Positions 1 to 9,670 of a stretch of DNA of 64,000 nucleotides are shown piece by piece. The position numbers were made by a program, and so were the translations under genes. Under the pieces are notes generated by a model. It did no database searches. It was not told the origin of the DNA and saw nothing but the letters and a program-made list of their open reading frames with translations. The DNA is from Hydractinia symbiolongicarpus (taxonomy: Eukaryota; Cnidaria; Hydrozoa; Anthoathecata; Hydractiniidae): NCBI RefSeq assembly GCF_029227915.1, contig NC_079876.1:3412001-3476000 (forward strand), in the 5' to 3' direction. Position 1 is the stretch's first letter, and each line of letters begins with the position of its first letter.

Positions 1-255
1 ATAAAAGAAATTTAATCGCCAGCAAACGAAAACCTGCGATTTCCCGTAAATCCCGGACACGGCCCGTATAGTCAAAAGTATACAAAAAAGTACCCTGGGA
101 GGAAACTCATTTCCCGAACGATTTTTTAAATTATTTTTTCACCACTAAAACGCATGAGACTTGTAGTTTTCAGAAATGTTTTCATTTTTGATGAGACGCT
201 TAATGAAAGTGGTTTAATCGCCGGCAAACGAAAACCTGCGATTTCCCGTAAATTC

Positions 256-268
256 CGGGCTTGGCCCG
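256..268. repeat. Second small dyad in the GC-rich core of A/C-type monomers
   Basis: CGGGC and GCCCG are separated by TTG, forming a perfect 5-bp GC stem with a 3-base loop. It is present in every monomer with the GGGCTTGG variant (types A, C, W, X, Y and R2) and absent where the core reads GGACTCGG. It therefore alternates along the HORs in a fixed pattern. The stem is short and may have no function. Confidence 0.5.
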
Positions 269-373
269 TGTAGTCGAATGTATACAAAGAAAGTACCCTG
301 TGAGTAAACTCATTTCCAAAAACGATTTTTTAAATTATCTTTTCAACACTAAAACGCATGAGACTTGTAGTTT

Positions 374-395
374 TCAAAAATGTTTTCATTTTTGA
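374..395. repeat. Dyad (hairpin-capable) element repeated in most monomers
   Basis: The arm TCAAAAATG is followed by a TTTT loop and the exactly complementary arm CATTTTTGA, giving a perfect 9-bp stem at monomer positions 20-41. This is one example; the element recurs about every 203 bp through the array. Two main states exist. The CAAAAATG form has the full stem; the TAAAAATG form keeps a 7-bp core with a possible terminal wobble pair. A, B-adjacent and C types with CAGAAATG, and T types with AATATTTTCATA, carry mismatches in the stem. Short dyads able to form non-B DNA have been proposed as a feature of centromeric satellites; any such role here is inference. Confidence 0.75.
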
Positions 396-1368
396 TGAGA
401 CGCTGATTAAAAGAAGTTTAATCGCCGGCAAACGAAAACCCGCCATTTCCCGTACACACCGGACTCGGTCCGTATAATCAAAAGTATACAAAGAAAGTAC
501 CCAGGGAGTAAACTCATTTCCCGAACGATTTTTTAAATTATTTTTTCACCACTAAAACGCATGGGACTTGTAGTTTTCAAAAATGTTTTCATTTTTGATG
601 AGACGCTGAATGAAAGAAAATTAATCGCCAGCAAACGAAAACCTGCGATTTCCCGTAAATCCCGGACTCGGCCCGTATAGTCAAAAGTATACAAAGAAAG
701 TACCCAGGGTGTAAACTCATTTCCCGAACTATTTTTTAAATTATTATTTCACCACTAAAGCCCATGAGACTTGTAGTTTTTAAAAATGTTTCCATTTTTG
801 ATGAGACGCTGAATAAAAGAAGTTTAATCGCCGGCAAACGAAAACCTGCGACTTCCCGTAAATCCCGGACTCGGCCCGTATAGTCAAAAGCATACAAAGA
901 AAGTACCCAGGGAGTAAACTCATTTCCCGAACGATTTTTTAAATTATTTTATCACCACTAAAACGCATGAGACTTGTAGTTTTCAGAAATGTTTTCATTT
1001 TTGATGAGACGCCTAATGAAAGTGGTTTAATCGCCAGCAAACGAAAACCCGCGATTTCCCGTAAATCCCGGGCTTGGCCCGTATAGTCGAATGTATACAA
1101 AGAAAGTACCCTGTGAGTAAACTCATTTCCAAAACGATTTTTTAAATTATTTTTTCACCACTAAAGCCCATCAGACTTGTAGTTTTTAAAAATGTTTTCA
1201 ATTTTGATGAGACGCTGAATAAAAGAAATTTAATCGCCAGCAAACGAAAACCTGCGATTTCCCGTAAATCCCGGACACGGCCCGTATAGTCAAAAGTATA
1301 CAAAAAAGTACCCTGGGAGGAAACTCATTTCCCGAACGATTTTTTAAATTATTTTTTCACCACTAAAA

Positions 1369-2383
1369 CGCATGACACTTGTAGTTTTTAAAAATGTTTT
1401 CATTTTTGATGAGACGCTGAATAAAAGAAGTTTAATCGCCGGCAAACGAAAACCCGCCATTTCCCGTAAACCCCGGACTCGGCCCGCATAGTCAAAAGTA
1501 TACAAAGAAAGTACCCAGGGAGTAAACTCATTTCCCGAACGATTTTTTAAATTATTTTTTCACCACTAAAACGCATGAGACTTGTAGTTTTTAAAAATGT
1601 TTTCATTTTTGATGAGACGCTGAATAAAAGAAGTTTAATCGCCGGCAAACGAAAACCCGCAATTTCCCGTAAATCCCGGACTCGGCCCGTATAGTCAAAA
1701 GAAAACAAAGAAAGTACCCAGGGTGTAAACTCATTTCCCGAATGATTTTTTAAATTATTATTTCACCACTAAAGCCCATGAGACTTGTAGTTTTTAAAAA
1801 TGTTTTCATTTTTGATGAGACGCTGAATAAAAGAAGTTTAAACGCCGGCAAACGAAAACCCGCGACTTCCCGTAAATTCCGGACTCGGCCCGTATAGTCA
1901 AAAGTATACAAAGAAAGTACCCAGGGTGTAAACTCACTTCCCGAACGATTTTTTAAATTATTTTTTCACCACTAAAACGCATGACACTTGTAGTTTTTAA
2001 AAATGTTTTCATTTTTGATGAGACGCTGAATAAAAGAAGTTTAATCGCCGGCAAACGAAAACCCACCATTTCCCGTAAACCCCGGACTCGGCCCGCATAG
2101 TCAAAAGTATACAAAGAAAGTACCCAGGGAGTAAACTCATTTCCCGAACGATTTTTTAAATTATTTTTTCACCACTAAAACGCATGAGACTTGTAGTTTT
2201 TAAAAATGTTTTCATTTTTGATGAGACGCTGAATAAAAGAAGTTTAATCGCCGGCAAACGAAAACCCGCAATTTCCCGTAAATCCCGGACTCGGCCCGTA
2301 TAGTCAAAAGTATACAAAGAAAGTACCCAGGGTGTAAACTCATTTCCCGAACGATTTTTTAAATTATTATTTCACCACTAAAG
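1369..2383 (+). repeat. Pentamer H-I-J-H-I, copy 1 (1015 bp)
   Basis: The block has five monomers: H at 1369 (starts CGCATGACAC, core CCGCCATTTCCC and CCCGCATAG), I at 1572 (CCGCAATTTCCC, with AAAAGAAAACAAAG replacing the GTATAC region at about 1697), J at 1775 (TTTAAACGCCGG, CGCGACTTCCC), H at 1978 (CCCACCATTT) and I at 2181. The whole block recurs at an offset of 1015 bp, so it is a tandem duplication. The underlying order is a trimer H-I-J cut to five by the duplication step. Confidence 0.8.
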
Positions 2384-3398
2384 CCCATGAGACTTGTAGT
2401 TTTTAAAAATGTTTTCATTTTTGATGAGACGCTGAATAAAAGAAGTTTAAACGCCGGCAAACGAAAACCCGCCATTTCCCGTAAACCCCGGACTCGGCCC
2501 GCATAGTCAAAAGTATACAAAGAAAGTACCCAGGGAGTAAACTCATTTCCCGAACGATTTTTTAAATTATTTTTTCACCACTAAAACGCATGAGACTTGT
2601 AGTTTTTAAAAATGTTTTCATTTTTGATGAGACGCTGAATAAAAGAAGTTTAATCGCCGGCAAACGAAAACCCGCAATTTCCCGTAAATCCCGGACTCGG
2701 CCCGTATAGTCAAAAGAAAACAAAGAAAGTACCCAGGGTGTAAACTCATTTCCCGAATGATTTTTTAAATTATTATTTCACCACTAAAGCCCATGAGACT
2801 TGTAGTTTTTAAAAATGTTTTCATTTTTGATGAGACGCTGAATAAAAGAAGTTTAAACGCCGGCAAACGAAAACCCGCGACTTCCCGTAAATTCCGGACT
2901 CGGCCCGTATAGTCAAAAGTATACAAAGAAAGTACCCAGGGTGTAAACTCACTTCCCGAACGATTTTTTAAATTATTTTTTCACCACTAAAACGCATGAC
3001 ACTTGTAGTTTTTAAAAATGTTTTCATTTTTGATGAGACGCTGAATAAAAGAAGTTTAATCGCCGGCAAACGAAAACCCACCATTTCCCGTAAACCCCGG
3101 ACTCGGCCCGCATAGTCAAAAGTATACAAAGAAAGTACCCAGGGAGTAAACTCATTTCCCGAACGATTTTTTAAATTATTTTTTCACCACTAAAACGCAT
3201 GAGACTTGTAGTTTTTAAAAATGTTTTCATTTTTGATGAGACGCTGAATAAAAGAAGTTTAATCGCCGGCAAACGAAAACCCGCAATTTCCCGTAAATCC
3301 CGGACTCGGCCCGTATAGTCAAAAGTATACAAAGAAAGTACCCAGGGTGTAAACTCATTTCCCGAACGATTTTTTAAATTATTATTTCACCACTAAAG
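2384..3398 (+). repeat. Pentamer copy 2, starting with a J/H hybrid
   Basis: This block repeats 1369-2383 at a 1015-bp offset, including the rare GAAAACAAAG mark (1701 and 2716). Its first monomer (2384) differs. It starts as J with CCCATGAG and TTTAAACGCC, then switches to H with CCGCCATTTCCC and CCCGCATAG. That is a hybrid at the duplication joint, as expected of unequal exchange between J and H paired in phase. Confidence 0.8.
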
Positions 3399-4594
3399 CC
3401 CATGAGACTTGTAGTTTTTAAAAATGTTTTCATTTTTGATGAGACGCTGAATAAAAGAAGTTTAAACGCCGGCAAACGAAAACCCGCGACTTCCCGTAAA
3501 TCCCGGACTCGGCCCGTATAGTCAAAAGTATACAAAGAAAGTACCCAGGGGGTAAACTCATTTCCCGAACGATTTTTTAAAATATTTTTTCACCACTAAA
3601 ACGCATGAGACTTGTAGTTTTCAAAAATGTTTTCAATTTTGATGAGACGCTGAATAAAAGAAGTTTAATCGCCGGCAAACGAAAACCTGCGATTTCCCGT
3701 AAATCCCGGACTCGGCCCGTATAGTAAAGAAAGTACCCGGGATGTAAACGCATTTCCCGAACGATTTTTTAAATTATTATTTCACCACTAAAACGCATGA
3801 GACTTGTAGTTTTTAAAAATGTTTTCATTTTTGATGAGACGCTGAATAAAAGAAGTTTAATCGCCGGCAAACGAAAACCCGCAATTTCCCGTAAATCCCG
3901 GACTCGGCCCGTATAGTCAAAAGTATACAAAGAAAGTACCCAGGGCGTAAACTCATTTCCCGAACGATTTTTTAAATTATTATTTCACCACTAAAGCCCA
4001 TGAGACTTGTAGTTTTTAAAAATGTTTTCATTTTTGATGAGACGCTGAATAAAAGAAGTTTAAACGCCGGCAAACGAAAACCCGCGACTTCCCGTAAATC
4101 CCGGACTCGGCCCGTATAGTCAAAAGTATACAAAGAAAGTACCCAGGGAGTAAACTCATTTCCCGAACGATTTTTTAAAATATTTTTTCACCACTAAAAC
4201 GCATGAGACTTGTAGTTTTCAAAAATGTTTTCAATTTTGATGAGACGCTGAATAAAAGAAGTTTAATCGCCGGCAAACGAAAACCTGCGATTTCCCGTAA
4301 ATCCCGGAATCGGCCCGTATAGTAAAGAAAGTACCCGGGATGTAAACTCATTTCCCGAACGATTTTTTAAATTATTATTTCACCACTAAAACCCATGAGA
4401 CTTGTAGTTTTTAAAAATGTTTTCATTTTTGATGACACGCTGAATAAAAGAAGTTTAATCGCCGGCAAACGAAAACCCGCCATTTCCCGTAAACCCTGGA
4501 GTCGGCCCGTATAATCAAAAGCATACAAAGAAAGTACCCAGGGAGTAAACTCACTTCCCTAACGATTTTTTAAATTACTTTTTCACCACTAAAA
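3399..4594 (+). repeat. J-K-I-J-K-L block with short K monomers
   Basis: The monomers are J 3399, K 3602 (192 bp), I 3794, J 3997, K 4200 (192 bp) and L 4392. K lacks 11 bp: TAGT runs straight into AAAGAAAG, deleting the piece that normally holds GTATAC, and it carries CCCGGGATGTAAA. L is marked by GATGACACGC and CCCTGGAGTCGG. J-K(-I) forms a local unit of about 598 bp duplicated in tandem. The A-F family resumes at 4595. Confidence 0.75.
3602..3793 (+). repeat. K-type 192-bp deletion monomer
   Basis: The deletion junction is near 3725: CCGTATAGT is joined to AAAGAAAG, with 11 bp missing relative to neighbours. The same junction recurs at 4200, 29973, 32194, 44048, 45457, around 48.9-49.2 kb, 50.6, 52.1, 53.2, 54.2, 55.7 and 57.2 kb. 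With a further base change (TAGTAATGAAAG) it recurs at 61183, 61985, 62786 and 63588. A shared precise junction suggests a single origin, so K is a useful lineage marker across otherwise different HOR families. Confidence 0.8.
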
Positions 4595-6015
4595 CGCATG
4601 AGAATTGTAGTTTTCAGAAATGTTTTCATTTTTGATGAGACGCCTAATGAAAGTGGTTTAATCGCCAGCAAACGAAAACCCGCGATTTCCCGTAAATCCC
4701 GGGCTTGGCCCGTATAGTCGAATGTATACAAAGAAAGTACCCTGTGAGTAAACTCTTTTCCAAAACGATTTCTTAAATTATTTTTTCACCACTAAAGCCC
4801 ATGAGACTTGTAGTTTTTAAAAATGTTTTCATTTTTGATGAGACGCTGAATAAAAGAAATTTAATCGCCAGCAAACGAAAACCTGCGATTTCCGGTAAAT
4901 CCCGGACACGGCCCGTATAGTCAAAAGTATACAAAAAAGTACCCTGGGAGGAAACTCATTTCCCGAACGATTTTTTAAATTATTTTTTCACCACTAAAAC
5001 GCATGAGACTTGTAGTTTTCAGAAATGTTTTCATTTTTGATGAGACGCTTAATGAAAGTGGTTTAATCGCCGGCAAACGAAAACCTGCGATTTCCCGTAA
5101 ATCCCGGGCTTGGCCCGTGTAGTCGAATGTATACAAAGAAAGTACCCTGTGAGTAAACTCATTTCCAAAAACGATTTTTTAAATTATCTTTTCAACACTA
5201 AAACGCATGAGACTTGTAGTTTTCAAAAATGTTTTCATTTTTGATGAGACGCTGAATAAAAGAAGTTTAATCGCCGGCAAACGAAAACCCGCCATTTCCC
5301 GTACACACCGGACTCGGTCCGTATAATCAAAAGTATACAAAGAAAGTACCCAGGGAGTAAACTCATTTCCCGAACGATTTTTTAAATTATTTTTTCACCA
5401 CTAAAACGCATGGGACTTGTAGTTTTCAAAAATGTTTTCATTTTTGATGAGACGCTGAATGAAAGAAAATTAATCGCCAGCAAACGAAAACCTGCGATTT
5501 CCCGTAAATCCCGGACTCGGTCCGTATAGTCAAAAGTATACAAAGAAAATACCCAGGGTGTAAACTCATTTCCCGAACTATTTTTTAAATTATTATTTCA
5601 CCACTAAAGCCTTTGAGACTTGTAGTTTTTAAAAATGTTTCCATTTTTGATGAGACGCTGAATAAAAGAAGTTTAATCGCCGGCAAACGAAAACCCGCGA
5701 CTTCCCGTAAATTCCGGACTCGGCCCGTATAGTCAAAAGCATACAAAGAAAGTACCCAGGGAGTAAACTCATTTCCCGAACGATTTTTTAAATTATTTTT
5801 TCACCACTAAAACGCATGAGACTTGTAGTTTTCAGAAATGTTTTCATTTTTGATGAGACGCCTAATGAAAGTGGTTTAATCGCCAGCAAACGAAAACCCG
5901 CGATTTCCCGTAAATCCCGGGCTTGGCCCGTATAGTCGAATGTATACAAAGAAAGTACCCTGTGAGTAAACTAATTTCCCAAACGATTTTTTAAATTATT
6001 ATTTCACCACTAAAA
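4595..6015 (+). repeat. 7-mer A-B-C-D-E-F-A, copy 1 (1421 bp)
   Basis: The monomers are A 4595, B 4798, C 5000, D 5204, E 5407, F 5610 and A 5813. Private marks AGAATTG, AACTCTTTTCC, TTTCTTAAATT, TTCCGGTAAATCC and GCCTTTGAG all recur 1421 bp later, showing tandem duplication. The last A (5813) ends unusually, with AACTAATTTCCCAAACG and a TTATTATTTC tail. That end is probably the recombination joint. Confidence 0.8.
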
Positions 6016-7436
6016 CGCATGAGAATTGTAGTTTTCAGAAATGTTTTCATTTTTGATGAGACGCCTAATGAAAGTGGTTTAATCGCCAGCAAACGAAAAC
6101 CCGCGATTTCCCGTAAATCCCGGGCTTGGCCCGTATAGTCGAATGTATACAAAGAAAGTACCCTGTGAGTAAACTCTTTTCCAAAACGATTTCTTAAATT
6201 ATTTTTTCACCACTAAAGCCCATGAGACTTGTAGTTTTTAAAAATGTTTTCATTTTTGATGAGACGCTGAATAAAAGAAATTTAATCGCCAGCAAACGAA
6301 AACCTGCGATTTCCGGTAAATCCCGGACACGGCCCGTATAGTCAAAAGTATACAAAAAAGTACCCTGGGAGGAAACTCATTTCCCGAACGATTTTTTAAA
6401 TTATTTTTTCACCACTAAAACGCATGAGACTTGTAGTTTTCAGAAATGTTTTCATTTTTGATGAGACGCTTAATGAAAGTGGTTTAATCGCCGGCAAACG
6501 AAAACCTGCGATTTCCCGTAAATCCCGGGCTTGGCCCGTGTAGTCGAATGTATACAAAGAAAGTACCCTGTGAGTAAACTCATTTCCAAAAACGATTTTT
6601 TAAATTATCTTTTCAACACTAAAACGCATGAGACTTGTAGTTTTCAAAAATGTTTTCATTTTTGATGAGACGCTGAATAAAAGAAGTTTAATCGCCGGCA
6701 AACGAAAACCCGCCATTTCCCGTACACACCGGACTCGGTCCGTATAATCAAAAGTATACAAAGAAAGTACCCAGGGAGTAAACTCATTTCCCGAACGATT
6801 TTTTAAATTATTTTTTCACCACTAAAACGCATGGGACTTGTAGTTTTCAAAAATGTTTTCATTTTTGATGAGACGCTGAATGAAAGAAAATTAATCGCCA
6901 GCAAACGAAAACCTGCGATTTCCCGTAAATCCCGGACTCGGTCCGTATAGTCAAAAGTATACAAAGAAAATACCCAGGGTGTAAACTCATTTCCCGAACT
7001 ATTTTTTAAATTATTATTTCACCACTAAAGCCTTTGAGACTTGTAGTTTTTAAAAATGTTTCCATTTTTGATGAGACGCTGAATAAAAGAAGTTTAATCG
7101 CCGGCAAACGAAAACCCGCGACTTCCCGTAAATTCCGGACTCGGCCCGTATAGTCAAAAGCATACAAAGAAAGTACCCAGGGAGTAAACTCATTTCCCGA
7201 ACGATTTTTTAAATTATTTTTTCACCACTAAAACGCATGAGACTTGTAGTTTTCAGAAATGTTTTCATTTTTGATGAGACGCCTAATGAAAGTGGTTTAA
7301 TCGCCAGCAAACGAAAACCCGCGATTTCCCGTAAATCCCGGGCTTGGCCCGTATAGTCGAATGTATACAAAGAAAGTACCCTGTGAGTAAACTCATTTCC
7401 AAAACGATTTTTTAAATTATTTTTTCACCACTAAAG
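6016..7436 (+). repeat. 7-mer A-B-C-D-E-F-A, copy 2
   Basis: This block repeats 4595-6015 at an offset of 1421 bp, with the same private marks (AGAATTG near 6024, TTCCGGTAAATCC near 6312). The last A (7234) has the normal end and doubles as the first monomer of the following 12-mer. Confidence 0.8.
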
Positions 7437-9670
7437 CCCATGAGACTTGTAGTTTTTAAAAATGTTTTCATTTTTGATGAGACGCTGAATAAAAGAACTT
7501 TAATCGCCAGCAAACGAAAACCTGCGATTTCCCGTAAATCCCGGACACGGCCCGTATAGTCAAAAGTATACAAAAAAGTACCCTGGGAGGAAACTCATTT
7601 CCCGAACGATTTTTTAAATTATTTTTTCACCACTAAAACGCATGAGACTTGTAGTTTTCAGAAATGTTTTCATTTTTGATGAGACGCTTAATGAAAGTGG
7701 TTTAATCGCCGGCAAACGAAAACCTGCGATTTCCCGTAAATCCCGGGCTTGGCCCGTGTAGTCGAATGTATACAAAGAAAGTACCCTGTGAGTAAACTCA
7801 CTTCCAAAAACGATTTTTTAAATTATCTTTTCAACACTAAAACGCATGAGACTTGTAGTTTTCAAAAATGTTTTCATTTTTGATGAGACGCTGAATAAAA
7901 GAAGTTTAATCGCCGGCAAACGAAAACCCGCCATTTCCCGTACACACCGGACTCGGTCCGTATAATCAAAAGTATACAAAGAAAGTACCCAGGGAGCAAA
8001 CTCATTTCCCGAACGATTTTTTAAATTATTTTTTCACCACTAAAACGCATGGGACTTGTAGTTTTCAAAAATGTTTTCATTTTTGATGAGACGCTGAATG
8101 AAAGAAAATTAATCGCCAGCAAACGAAAACCTGCGATTTCCCGTAAATCCCGAACTCGGTCCGTATAGTCAAAAGTATACAAAGAAAGTACCCAGGGTGT
8201 AAACTCATTTCCCGAACTATTTTTTAAATTATTATTTCACCACTAAAGCCCATGAGACTTGTAGTTTTTAAAAATGTTTCCATTTTTGATGAGACGCTGA
8301 ATAAAAGAAGTTTAATCGCCGGCAAACGAAAACCCGCGACTTCCCGTAAATCCCGGACTCGGTCCGTATAGTCAAAAGCATACAAAGAAAGTACCCAGGG
8401 AGTAAACTCATTTCCCGAACGATTTTTTAATTTATATTTTCACCACTAAAACGCATGAGACTTGTAGTTTTCAAAAATGTTTTCATTTTTGATGAGACGC
8501 TGAATGAAAGAAGTTTAATCTCCGGCAAACGAAAACCTGCGATTTCCCGTAAATCCCGGACTCGGACCGTATAGTCAAAAGTATACAAAGAAAGTACCCA
8601 GGGTGTAAACTCACTTCCCGAACGATTTTTTAAATTATTTTTTCATCACTAAAACGCATGACACTTGTAGTTTTTAAAAATGTTTTCATTTTTGATGAGA
8701 CGCTGAATAAAAGAAGTTTAATCGCCGGCAAACGAAAACCCGCCATTTCCCGTAAACCCCGGACTCGGCCCGCATAGTCAAAAGTATACAAAGAAAGTAC
8801 CCAGGGAGTAAACTCATTTCCCGAACGATTTTATAAATTATTTTTTCACCACTAAAACGCATGAGACTTGTAGTTTTTAAAAATGTTTTCATTTTTGATG
8901 AGACGCTTAATGAAAGTGGTTTAATCGCCGGCAAACGAAAACCTGCGATTTCCCGTAAATCCCGGGCTTGGCCCGTGTAGTCGAATGTATACAAAGAAAG
9001 TACCCTGTGAGTAAACTCATTTCCAAAAACGATTTTTTAAATTATCTTTTCAACACTAAAACGCACGAGACTTGTAGTTTTCAAAAATGTTTTCATTTTT
9101 GATGAGACGCTGAATAAAAGAAGTTTAATCGCCGGCAAACGAAAACCCGCCATTTCCCGTACACACCGGACTCGGTCCGTATAATCAAAAGTATACAAAG
9201 AAAGTACCCAGGGAGTAAACTCATTTCCCGAACGATTTTTTAAATTATTTTTTCACCACTAAAACGCATGGGACTTGTAGTTTTCAAAAATGTTTTCATT
9301 TTTGATGAGACGCTGAATGAAAGAAAATTAATCGCCAGCAAACGAAAACCTGCGATTTCCCGTAAATCCCGGACTCGGCCCGTATAGTCAAAAGTATACA
9401 AAGAAAGTACCCAGGGTGTAAACTCATTTCCCGAACTATTTTTTAAATTATTATTTCACCACTAAAGCCTTTGAGACTTGTAGTTTTTAAAAATGTTTCC
9501 ATTTTTGATGAGACGCTGAATAAAAGAAGTTTAATCGCCGGCAAACGAAAACCCGCGACTTCCCGTAAATCCCGGACGCGGCCCGTATAGTCAAAAGCAT
9601 ACAAAGAAAGTACCCAGGGAGTAAACTCATTTCCCGAACGATTTTTTAAATTATTTTTTCACCACTAAAA
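7234..9670 (+). repeat. 12-mer HOR, copy 1 (2437 bp)
   Basis: The order is A 7234, B 7437, C 7639, D 7843, E 8046, F' 8249, G 8452, H 8655, C' 8858, D 9062, E 9265 and F 9468. Marks: A has CGCCTAATGAAAGTGG; B has AGAACTTTAATC and a 202-bp length; C has CCCGTGTAG and CTTTTCAACAC (204 bp); D has CCCGTACACACC; E has AGAAAATTAATCG; F has GTTTCCATTT; G has CTCGGACCG; H has CATGACACTTG. The unit is two diverged 6-mers, F-A-B-C-D-E and F'-G-H-C'-D-E, sharing four of six types. E and F differ consistently between the halves: E before F ends with GCCTTTGAG, and E before F' ends with GCCCATGAG. Confidence 0.88.

Larger units (their letters stand above)
1..1368 (+). repeat. Partial A-F type 6-mer (B)-C-D-E-F-A-B
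   Basis: The window opens inside a B-type monomer, then continues C at 151 (204 bp), D at 355, E at 558, F at 761, A at 964 and B at 1167 (202 bp). This is the same monomer order as the main domain from 4595 onward, so this short block is an outlying piece of that family. It carries private differences: GCTGATT in D, CCCATCAG at the start of the last B, and CAATTTTG in its dyad. At 1369 the type switches abruptly to H without loss of 203-bp phase. Confidence 0.8.

Noticed and set aside
171-190. TATA-like AT-rich tracts as promoters
   Set aside because: The AT tract occurs in every monomer with no linked initiator, gene or terminator. It is explained as part of the satellite unit.
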